Source of the DNA: an uncultured Succinatimonas sp.
Lineage (GTDB): Bacteria; Pseudomonadota; Gammaproteobacteria; Enterobacterales; Succinivibrionaceae
Length of the DNA stretch: 8,274 bases
Direction: 5' to 3'
Assembly (NCBI GenBank): GCA_937896115.1
Contig: CALBLB010000363.1
Location: 1-8,274 of the forward strand
A program made the translations under genes and the position numbers. Under the pieces are notes generated by a model. The model worked only from the letters and a program-made list of their open reading frames with translations, was not told the origin of the DNA and searched no databases. The stretch's first letter is position 1, and the number at the start of each line of letters is the position of its first letter. Shown one piece after another: positions 1 through 5,747 of this stretch.

Positions 1-71
1 CCTAAAAACGACGCTTTTTTGAATTTAATTCCTGATTTTCAAAAGGTTAGCTAATCGCGATCTCAATTTAA

Positions 72-93
72 AAATGTGATCTTGATCGTTTTT
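72..93. promoter_or_regulatory. CRP-like binding site downstream of azlD
   Basis: By eye, 18 of 22 bases match the E. coli CRP consensus. The left half-site TGTGA (76-80) is perfect and the right half is degraded (TCGTT in place of TCACA). A perfect TATAAT lies next to it at 93-98 on the plus strand, but no -35 is seen. The stretch 1-125 holds no gene and no clear terminator for azlD. If functional, the site more likely serves a gene beyond the left edge than azlCD, which ends here. Chance AT-rich similarity cannot be excluded. Confidence 0.35.
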
Positions 94-125
94 ATAATTC
101 AGACCGAACCAATTAAAAAATAAAA

Positions 126-443
126 TCACATCAAAAGCAAAATAAGCACCGTCAAAACCGACAACACTACTGTCACGGACAAAGGTAATTTAAATGCAGA
201 GCTTAAAATTGCTGCAACCGTTCCTGACAAGGCAATTGCATAATGCTCTCCCAAAGAAAAAAAGATCCCGGGAAAGACCAATGCCGTCAGTGCCGTATAA
301 GGAATAAGGTAGAGCACGCGTTTCATAAAACGACCGAAACGTACCTTGGAGATCACAGTTGCAGGAAGCACGCGCAAAGGATAATTTACCATTGCCATCA
401 CAACGATGACTGCCCATAGATAGAGGGAAGAATGTGCATCCAT
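126..443 (-). CDS. azlD: AzlD-family small subunit of a branched-chain amino-acid exporter
   Basis: Small inner-membrane protein of 105 residues, almost entirely hydrophobic, with about three to four membrane spans. Members of this family (Bacillus AzlD, E. coli YgaH, about 110 aa) pair with AzlC/YgaZ to export branched-chain amino acids such as valine; the large partner is encoded directly upstream. The stop of azlC and the ATG of this gene share one base (TAATG at 445-441), so translation is probably coupled. A perfect AGGAGG (451-456, read on the minus strand) lies 7 nt before the ATG, inside the end of azlC, and fixes the start. Basic residues flank the second span (around RFGRFMKR). Assignment rests on size, hydrophobicity, the N-terminal LRVLPA-type motif and the azlC neighbour. 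The exported substrate is not shown by the sequence. Confidence 0.85.
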   Translation of the reverse strand: MDAHSSLYLWAVIVVMAMVNYPLRVLPATVISKVRFGRFMKRVLYLIPYTALTALVFPGIFFSLGEHYAIALSGTVAAILSSAFKLPLSVTVVLSVLTVLILLLM

Positions 444-1240
444 TACTGTGCCTCCTGTTTGCTCACTGTCTGTTTTGCAATTAAAGCTTTTTCTTCGGCT
501 TCTTCTTCCGGAGTTTTAATAAAAAAGGCCCCGATCACGGCTCCGGATACCATGGTTATAACCAAAGCCCAGCTGGTTGCAGTTAATCCGTAAAAATGTT
601 CAAAAAATACGTAAAGCAGACTGTCACTTACTGCAACTGCTAAAACTACTATGAAAAGACGTCTGTTTCCCTGACATCCCGGTACTATGATGGCAATAAA
701 CAGTGCGTAAAGAGCAATACCCAAAGCCAAGGTAACGGTTTCCGGTAAAAACTCTGAAGCGGCAAGTCCTAATAAAGTTCCTGTATTCCAAGCAAGATAA
801 GAACTCGTGAATAATCCGAGAAAATAAGGAGCATTTGCGTATTTTTCATCTGCCGTAGTGAAAATTGCAAAAGTTTCATCCGTTACCCAATGGGAAAACA
901 GCAGTCTTTTCAAGGTTGAGAGTTGCTTGAACCTGGCAAACACGCAGGTACTCATGATGAAATAACGAAAATTGATGAGAAAAAGTCCGATGGCAACGGT
1001 AATCAGACCGGCACCGGCTCCGGCCATGGCCACTCCAAGAAATTGCCCCGCTCCTGAATAAGAACTAAGTGAAATACATATGGTTTGCAAAGGGGTAAAA
1101 CCTGTTTGCAAAGCGACCACGGCAAAAGCAATGGCTACCGGGATATAACCCATAACAATAGGCAAAGAATCCCTGGCTCCTTTCAAATAAAGCGCAAAAT
1201 TTGAAGGCTTTGCGGTACCGTTTTTATTTATAGTTTTCAT
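443..1240 (-). CDS. azlC: AzlC/YgaZ-family large subunit of an amino-acid exporter
   Basis: Integral membrane protein of 265 residues (E. coli YgaZ about 245), the large subunit of the AzlCD exporter. Family landmarks seen: DSLPIVMGYIPVAIAF near residues 24-39, the SYSGAGQF motif near 60-67 (YAGASQF-like), NFRYFIMS near 90-97, and TDETFA near 120-125. Several hydrophobic spans follow, then a charged cytoplasmic-looking tail rich in Glu, Lys and Gln that makes the protein a little longer than usual. The ATG at 1240-1238 has no recognisable Shine-Dalgarno sequence. A TAAAAT -10-like hexamer (1255-1250) lies only 9 nt upstream, so the message could be nearly leaderless; this is inference. azlD follows with a one-base overlap. 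It is divergent from lysC across a region with paired inverted repeats, so control of export may be tied to aspartate-family amino-acid supply. Known relatives move valine, leucine or azaleucine; the substrate here is open. Confidence 0.87.
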   Translation of the reverse strand: MKTINKNGTAKPSNFALYLKGARDSLPIVMGYIPVAIAFAVVALQTGFTPLQTICISLSSYSGAGQFLGVAMAGAGAGLITVAIGLFLINFRYFIMSTCVFARFKQLSTLKRLLFSHWVTDETFAIFTTADEKYANAPYFLGLFTSSYLAWNTGTLLGLAASEFLPETVTLALGIALYALFIAIIVPGCQGNRRLFIVVLAVAVSDSLLYVFFEHFYGLTATSWALVITMVSGAVIGAFFIKTPEEEAEEKALIAKQTVSKQEAQ

Positions 1241-1258
1241 AGTGGCGATATTTTACTC

Positions 1259-1315
1259 GTGCATTGCACTTTTTTGGTCATTTAATCTCCAGATATTGCA
1301 CCAAATACAGTGCAA
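1259..1315. promoter_or_regulatory. Paired inverted repeats of GTGCA half-sites between azlC and lysC (putative operator)
   Basis: Two inverted repeats share the same half-site. The first is GTGCA-T-TGCAC at 1259-1269, lying just upstream of a TAAAAT -10-like element for azlC. The second is TTGCAC-8 nt-GTGCAA at 1296-1315, and its left arm doubles as the -35-like hexamer of the lysC promoter candidate. Their centres (1264 and 1305.5) are 41.5 bp apart, close to four turns of B-DNA, so two bound dimers would sit on the same face. This suggests one regulator acting on both divergent units. The binding protein is not identifiable from sequence, and I do not recognise the motif as an ArgR, Lrp or TyrR box. 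Confidence 0.5.
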
Positions 1316-1324
1316 AGCTACTAT
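1296..1324 (+). promoter_or_regulatory. Candidate sigma-70 promoter of lysC
   Basis: TTGCAC (1296-1301, 3/6 of the -35 consensus), a 17-bp spacer and TACTAT (1319-1324, 4/6 of the -10 consensus). Transcription would start near 1331, giving a leader of about 47 nt. The -35 lies inside the second inverted repeat, so a protein bound there would compete with RNA polymerase. The hexamers are weak and the call depends mainly on spacing and position. Confidence 0.35.
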
Positions 1325-1338
1325 TGTTAAAAAAATTT

Positions 1339-1354
1339 GGATCAAATCAGATCC
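1339..1354 (+). other. Small hairpin in the lysC leader
   Basis: GGATC (1339-1343) pairs with GATCC (1350-1354) around a 6-nt loop, ending 23 nt before the lysC ATG. It is too short, and lacks a U-run, to be a terminator. The leader is also far too short for the lysine riboswitch known from E. coli lysC. It could affect ribosome access, which matters because no Shine-Dalgarno sequence is visible, but a 5-bp stem can easily be chance. Confidence 0.25.
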
Positions 1355-1377
1355 TCCAATCGAGCTTCAATTTCAAG

Positions 1378-2736
1378 ATGAAAGAATTAGATATTGCAAA
1401 ATTCGGCGGCACTTCCGTCGGTAACTTTAAAGCCATGTTGTCAAGCTACAAGGTATCGATCTCTAACAAAGCCACTAAATTGGTGGTGATCAGTGCCTGC
1501 TCAGGAGTAACCAATATCTTGGTGGAACTGGCTTCAGGAGCATGCAACAGCGTAAAAGTAGATGAACTCATCTCAAAATTACGCGACATTCATTACGAGA
1601 TCATCGCAGGCTTAGGCGGTGAGCAGCAGTTAAAAGATCATATCGAAGAACATTTGATAGAAATCAGAAAACTTGCTCAAGAAGCTTCAATGGAGCGCAG
1701 TGATGAACTTACGGATCGCATCGTAAGTCACGGCGAGTTAATGTCATCTTATCTATTTGCCGCTTTATTCAACCACTTCGGAACCAAAGCCGTATGGTTT
1801 GATATACGCCGCGTTATGCGTACTGACTCTGCATTCGGATGTGCCGTACCTTTAGTTGAGGTGATAGGCTCTTTATGTAAGGAACACCTGCAGCCTCTGC
1901 TTGAAGGCGATGCGATTGTGATCTCTCAAGGATTCATCGCATCAAACAGCGAAGGTCAAACTACCACTTTGGGCAGAGGCGGCTCTGACTATTCGGCTGC
2001 TTTGCTAGGCGAAGCATGCAATGCAACTTCAATTTCCATTTGGACTGACGTTCCCGGTGTATACACAACAGATCCGCGCATTGTTCCTCATGCCAAAGCC
2101 ATTCCCGAGCTTACTTATTTGGAAGCTGCCGAAATGGCAACGTTCGGAGCCAAGATCCTCCACCCTTCAACCTTGGTTCCTGCAGTACGCCGTGATATTC
2201 CGGTCTATGTAGGCTCAAGCCGTGAACCTGAAAAAGGCGGAACCTGGGTTCGTACCAAAACAGAATCACATCCTGCATTCAGAGCCGTTGCTTTGCGCAA
2301 AAATCAAAGCCTCATTGTACTGTCCTCTCCGAAAATGGTCGGTGCATCAGGTTTTTTGGCCAAGGTATTTGAAGTTTTTGCACAATACAAACGCTCAGTT
2401 GACTTAGTTTCTACTTCTGAAGTATCAATTGCCATAACCTTGGATGCAGGTACCAATACTTCCGGCATCAATCAGGCAATTCCTGATCAAATGCTTGCTG
2501 ATTTAAGATGTTTTTGTCATGTGAAAGTTGAAAGCGGACTTTCATTGGTGGCTGTGATCGGTAATCAGATGTCAGATATCCCGGGACTTACTACGGAAGC
2601 CTTAAGTGCCATCCGCGATTACCCTGTAAAAATGATTTGCTACGGAGCATCATCTCATAATCTTTGTTTCCTGTTAAAAGCAGAAGACGCTCCTGATGCC
2701 CTGGTAAAAATCCACAAGCATTTACTTGAAGATTAA
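1378..2736 (+). CDS. lysC: Lysine-sensitive aspartokinase III
   Basis: Phosphorylates L-aspartate with ATP, the first step towards lysine, threonine, methionine and diaminopimelate; cytoplasmic. Translated from ATG 1378 it has 452 residues (E. coli LysC 449) and resembles that protein from end to end. Kinase domain: KFGGTSV (8-14), SHGELMS near 117-123, TTTLGRGGSDY (195-205), WTDVPGVYTTDPR (222-234), then EAAEMATFGAKILHPSTL. Two C-terminal ACT domains begin near residue 311. GFLAKVF, SVDL and TSEVS, which line the lysine-binding interface of E. coli LysC, are kept, so feedback inhibition by lysine is expected. There is no homoserine dehydrogenase fusion. The reading frame stays open 38 codons further up to a TTG at 1264, but that part overlaps the promoter and inverted repeats and is absent from relatives. 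No clear Shine-Dalgarno sequence precedes the ATG. A strong terminator follows, so the gene is probably monocistronic. Confidence 0.96.
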   Translation: MKELDIAKFGGTSVGNFKAMLSSYKVSISNKATKLVVISACSGVTNILVELASGACNSVKVDELISKLRDIHYEIIAGLGGEQQLKDHIEEHLIEIRKLAQEASMERSDELTDRIVSHGELMSSYLFAALFNHFGTKAVWFDIRRVMRTDSAFGCAVPLVEVIGSLCKEHLQPLLEGDAIVISQGFIASNSEGQTTTLGRGGSDYSAALLGEACNATSISIWTDVPGVYTTDPRIVPHAKAIPELTYLEAAEMATFGAKILHPSTLVPAVRRDIPVYVGSSREPEKGGTWVRTKTESHPAFRAVALRKNQSLIVLSSPKMVGASGFLAKVFEVFAQYKRSVDLVSTSEVSIAITLDAGTNTSGINQAIPDQMLADLRCFCHVKVESGLSLVAVIGNQMSDIPGLTTEALSAIRDYPVKMICYGASSHNLCFLLKAEDAPDALVKIHKHLLED

Positions 2737-2758
2737 CGATTTCTAGTTCCAGAAACCA

Positions 2759-2800
2759 TATAAAAGCGGGATCATAAGATCCCGCTTTTATAATTTTCAT
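2759..2800 (+). terminator. Rho-independent terminator of lysC
   Basis: A perfect 15-bp stem (2759-2773 with 2778-2792) closes on an ATAA tetraloop. The core is AGCGGGATC, and the 3' arm runs into TTTTATAATTTT. It begins 22 nt after the lysC stop. The A-run on the 5' side would also let it work in the opposite direction. Confidence 0.92.
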
Positions 2801-2883
2801 TTCCTTACTTCAAGATATTTTCATGTCTCTTCTGATAAGTCCTGATGCCCGAAAACTTATCGATGATAAAATCTAAAAAGTAC

Positions 2884-2911
2884 TCAAGTATCAAATCATC
2901 TTTGCCGTTAT
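2884..2911 (+). promoter_or_regulatory. Tentative sigma-28 (FliA) promoter of fliD
   Basis: TCAAGTAT (2884-2891) matches 6/8 of the E. coli -35 TAAAGTTT. GCCGTTAT (2904-2911) matches 6/8 of the -10 GCCGATAA. The spacer is 12 bp instead of 11. Late flagellar genes such as fliD are normally FliA-dependent, and the position would leave a leader of about 40 nt. Each half is imperfect, so this is only a candidate. Confidence 0.3.
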
Positions 2912-2960
2912 CGGAAGAGATAAAGAGCAAACAGAACGACTCGAGGCGGAGGATTTATTT

Positions 2961-4469
2961 ATGGCATCAAGCATTACCTCACTGGGTGTAGCCTCTGGCA
3001 ATGATTTTAGCAGCATAGTGGAACAACTGGTAACTTTAAAAAAACAGTCTGTCACCAGAAATACCACCAAACGCTACAATGCAAACACTATTGAACTTTC
3101 CGGCGTTGCATCTTTAAAAAGTGCTCTGTCAACTTTTCAAAGTACGGTAACCGCTTTTACCGATAACCGTGACAGCGTTTTCAACTCCAAAAAAGTTACT
3201 ACCACTCAAAGTGCGGATGCAAACATCTTTACGGTTGAAACCAAAGATGATGCCAGCAATGCCGATTTCCAGCTTGGTGTCGTGCAATTAGCAAAATCAC
3301 AAAAACTGAATCAAAAGTTTTCAACTGACGACGGCTTTAAAAATTCATTTGAAGCCGGAAGCTTAACTTTTGATTTGGGAAAAGATGAGAACGGAAAGGA
3401 CAGATCTTTTAGTGTCGACGTACAAGACGGCGATACTTTGGAATCGATAAGAAAACGCATCAATCAAAATGATTACGGTGTAACTGCCTCATTGGTTAAA
3501 ACCTCTTCTGGGTATTCTTTAAGTCTCGACACGGGGATCACCGGAGATGATGCGACACCTATCAGTATTACCGCCTCTGGGAAAGGCGGAGACGGAAAAG
3601 ATTCACTGTCTATGTTTGAGGCATCTGGAAATGCAGGAAGTGACGGGAAAATAGGCTCTTGGTCTCAACTGCAAAAGGCTCAGGATGCCATCATAACCGT
3701 AGACGGCGAGCAGGTTCATTCATCATCAAATACTTTTGATGATGAACAGGTTGCAGGACTTAAGATCACCGTAAATCAACTGTCTGAAGCTGCTACCGAC
3801 AACGATTCTGATGTGGTAACTACGGCTGATAACAAGCAAGTAAAAACTTATAACGTTAAAGTAGCTACCGACGCTGATTCTACTGCCGACAAGATCATGA
3901 GTTTCGTCAACGGCTATAACACTCTTATGACGTCTCTTGATAAGCTGAGCAAAAGCAACACTTATACCGACGGCGAGAGTAACGAAGACGGCGGTGATCT
4001 GGCAGGAGATTCTTCCGTAACGGGGCTTAAACGTCAACTGCAATCGATGATCAGCGGTTTTTCCGACAGTCAGGACGGCTTGACCATCTTTGATATGGGG
4101 ATCAAATTCAACAAAGACGGTACTTTATCATTTACCAGATCTGAGTTTAACGAGGCTTTGGAGAATAACCCGAATGCAGTTTCTACCCTGTTTAACGACA
4201 AAGATAAGGGTTTGTTTTCAAAACTTGACTCGTACCTTGATGACTATACCGAAACCTCAGGCATACTCGATCAACGTACCGACAACCTTACCAAGGAAAA
4301 GAAACGTATCGAAGAGCAACAGACCCGGGACAGTGAAACTATAGAAAAATATCAAACTCAGCTGACCAAACAATACTCTAATCTTGACACCATGATGTCA
4401 AATTACTCGTCTTCATTAAGCTCATTAAGTTCAGTACTTTCAAGTTTAAGCAGCAGCTCTTCAAAGTAA
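2961..4469 (+). CDS. fliD: Flagellar filament cap protein (hook-associated protein 2)
   Basis: FliD forms the cap at the tip of the growing flagellum and guides insertion of flagellin subunits; it is exported by the flagellar type III apparatus, and no Sec signal peptide is visible. The protein has 502 residues (E. coli 468). The N-terminal segment MASSITSLGVASGNDFSSIV is the family signature. The middle is a variable, surface-exposed Asp/Ser/Gly-rich region. The C-terminal portion holds NKDGTLSF, then SGILDQRTDNL and a charged heptad-like helix near residues 435-480. No cysteine is seen. The last 20 residues (483-502) contain 14 serines, an unusual low-complexity tail. GGAGG (2948-2952) lies 8 nt before the ATG and fixes the start. 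Neither fliS nor fliT follows; the gene is bounded by terminators and neighboured by metabolic genes. Confidence 0.95.
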   Translation: MASSITSLGVASGNDFSSIVEQLVTLKKQSVTRNTTKRYNANTIELSGVASLKSALSTFQSTVTAFTDNRDSVFNSKKVTTTQSADANIFTVETKDDASNADFQLGVVQLAKSQKLNQKFSTDDGFKNSFEAGSLTFDLGKDENGKDRSFSVDVQDGDTLESIRKRINQNDYGVTASLVKTSSGYSLSLDTGITGDDATPISITASGKGGDGKDSLSMFEASGNAGSDGKIGSWSQLQKAQDAIITVDGEQVHSSSNTFDDEQVAGLKITVNQLSEAATDNDSDVVTTADNKQVKTYNVKVATDADSTADKIMSFVNGYNTLMTSLDKLSKSNTYTDGESNEDGGDLAGDSSVTGLKRQLQSMISGFSDSQDGLTIFDMGIKFNKDGTLSFTRSEFNEALENNPNAVSTLFNDKDKGLFSKLDSYLDDYTETSGILDQRTDNLTKEKKRIEEQQTRDSETIEKYQTQLTKQYSNLDTMMSNYSSSLSSLSSVLSSLSSSSSK

Positions 4470-4494
4470 ACGTCTGTTGCAGTTAAACTCTTTG

Positions 4495-4522
4495 TATCCG
4501 ATCTTTGATCGGATATTTTTTT
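4495..4522 (+). terminator. Rho-independent terminator of fliD
   Basis: A 9-bp perfect stem, TATCCGATC (4495-4503) with GATCGGATA (4507-4515), closes on a TTT loop and is followed by seven T residues (4516-4522). It starts 26 nt after the fliD stop. Confidence 0.9.
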
Positions 4523-4537
4523 AATTGTTCACGAAAC

Positions 4538-4562
4538 AAAAAATCCCGGTCAAAGCCGGGAT
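4538..4562 (-). terminator. Rho-independent terminator of fba
   Basis: Read on the minus strand: ATCCCGG pairs with CCGGGAT (4562-4556 with 4549-4543) around a 6-nt loop, followed by a run of six T residues (4543-4538). It lies 24 nt beyond the fba stop and back to back with the fliD terminator, insulating the two convergent units. Confidence 0.9.
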
Positions 4563-4586
4563 CATCTTAAATTTTATCACTTAAGC

Positions 4587-5666
4587 TTAAAGAGAATCGT
4601 AAGAGCCGAGTTCCTTGAATGCTTCGATGGCACGCTCCTTCATGGAGATTTCTCCGGCACGCAACCATGCACGAGGATCATAGAACTTCTTGTTAGGGGC
4701 ATCAGCACCTGTAGGATTACCAAGCTGACCCTGCAGATAATCGTGATTCTTCACGTAATACTGTCTAATACCATTCCAAGTAGCCCACTGAGTATCGGTA
4801 TCGATATTCATCTTGATCACACCGTAAGACACAGCTTCCTTAATCTCTGAAGGAGCTGAGCCTGAACCGCCGTGGAATACCAGATTAACCGGCTTGTCGG
4901 TAGGAGTATGGAAATGCTCCTTAATATACTTCTGAGAATCGCGAAGAATGGTCGGAGTTAACTTAACATTGCCGGGTTTGTAAACGCCGTGAACATTACC
5001 AAAAGATGCAGCAATGGTGAAGTTAGGAGAGATCTGCATGAGACGCTCATAGGCATAAGCCACATCTTTAGGCTGAGTGTAAAGAGCTGACTCATCTTTA
5101 CCGCTGTTATCAACGCCGTCTTCTTCACCGCCGGTGCAACCAAGCTCAAGCTCCAAAGTCATGCCCATCTTAGCCATACGTTCAAGATACTTGGAGCAAA
5201 GATCGATGTTATCTTTCAAAGATTCTTCTGAAAGATCGATCATGTGTGAGGAAAACAGAGGTTCGCCGTGCTCCTTAAAATAAGCTTCATCGGCATCCAA
5301 CAGACCGTCTACCCAAGGAAGTAACTTCTTGGCACAGTGATCGGTGTGCAAAACCACGGGAACACCGTAATATTTAGCGACATTACGTGCATGCAAAGCA
5401 CCGGAAACGGCACCCAACACAGCTACGCCCTGATTATCAAGCTTCAGGCTCTTACCGCCGATAAAGCTGGCGCCGCCATTGGAGAACTGCACGATCACGG
5501 CACTTTTGGCCTCATGGGCAGCTTCCAAAACTGCATTGATGGAATTGGTTCCTACACAGTTAAAAGCAGGAAAAGCGTAACCATTTTCTTTAGCTACGGC
5601 AAAAAGTTTTTGAAGGTTTTCACCGGTAACGATACCAGGCTGGACCACATCAAGGATTTTAGACAT
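4587..5666 (-). CDS. fbaA: Class II fructose-1,6-bisphosphate aldolase
   Basis: Zinc-dependent aldolase that reversibly splits fructose-1,6-bisphosphate into dihydroxyacetone phosphate and glyceraldehyde-3-phosphate in glycolysis and gluconeogenesis; cytoplasmic dimer. It has 359 residues, the same length as E. coli FbaA, and aligns throughout. HTDHCAKK (107-114) carries the catalytic Asp109 and metal ligand His110. LELELGCTGGEEDGVDN (171-187) includes the ligand Glu and the class II signature. His226 in FGNVHGVYKPG and His265 in FHGGSGS complete the metal site, and NIDTDTQWA is the phosphate/substrate segment. AGGA (5677-5674) sits 7 nt before the ATG. The gene lies 81 nt downstream of pgk; a hairpin and a CRP/FNR-like site occupy the gap, so it may be read both from pgk and separately. 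A strong terminator ends the unit. Confidence 0.97.
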   Translation of the reverse strand: MSKILDVVQPGIVTGENLQKLFAVAKENGYAFPAFNCVGTNSINAVLEAAHEAKSAVIVQFSNGGASFIGGKSLKLDNQGVAVLGAVSGALHARNVAKYYGVPVVLHTDHCAKKLLPWVDGLLDADEAYFKEHGEPLFSSHMIDLSEESLKDNIDLCSKYLERMAKMGMTLELELGCTGGEEDGVDNSGKDESALYTQPKDVAYAYERLMQISPNFTIAASFGNVHGVYKPGNVKLTPTILRDSQKYIKEHFHTPTDKPVNLVFHGGSGSAPSEIKEAVSYGVIKMNIDTDTQWATWNGIRQYYVKNHDYLQGQLGNPTGADAPNKKFYDPRAWLRAGEISMKERAIEAFKELGSYDSL

Positions 5667-5692
5667 TTTTTAATCCTAATATACTGATTTGG

Positions 5693-5714
5693 TATGGTGA
5701 TCTAAATCAAAATT
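5693..5714. promoter_or_regulatory. CRP/FNR-like palindrome upstream of fba
   Basis: GTGAT-4 nt-ATCAA at 5697-5710 matches the E. coli FNR consensus TTGATNNNNATCAA in 9 of 10 fixed positions. The enclosing 22-mer matches the CRP consensus at 16 of 22, with TTTGA and TCACC half-sites on the minus strand. The centre (5703.5) is only about 38 bp from the fba ATG. Class II activation would then place the start of transcription within the first codons, so if real the site may repress or act otherwise. No good promoter was found with it. Confidence 0.35.
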
Positions 5715-5715
5715 T

Positions 5716-5741
5716 AAGTGCCTGCCTTAAGGCAGACACTT
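5716..5741 (-). terminator. Hairpin in the pgk-fba gap (weak terminator or processing site)
   Basis: AAGTG-C-CTGCC pairs with GGCAG-A-CACTT (5716-5726 with 5731-5741) around a TTAA loop; there is one internal mismatch in 11 positions. It begins just beyond the pgk stop. Downstream on the minus strand the sequence is AAATTTTG, a poor T-run, so partial termination or mRNA 3'-end stabilisation that lowers fba read-through is more likely than full termination. Confidence 0.6.
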
Positions 5742-5747
5742 TAATAA

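Noticed and set aside
4..20. Terminator-like AAAAACG-A-CGCTTTTTT at the left edge
   Set aside because: The arms pair only through A/T with a central mismatch and the core is too short to be a stable stem.
1264..1377. A 38-residue N-terminal extension of LysC from TTG 1264
   Set aside because: It lies across the inverted repeat and promoter candidate, has no counterpart in E. coli LysC, and ATG 1378 gives the expected start seven residues before KFGGTSV.
3726..4043. 105-codon ORF opposite fliD
   Set aside because: Shadow of fliD with no independent ribosome site or motif.
5678..5683. TATATT as a -10 for fba on the minus strand
   Set aside because: Transcription would start near 5671, downstream of the AGGA ribosome site at 5677-5674, which would then be missing from the message.
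5337..5687. 116-codon ORF on the plus strand opposite fba
   Set aside because: It is wholly antisense to a conserved enzyme, has no recognisable protein features, and is explained by codon bias of fba.
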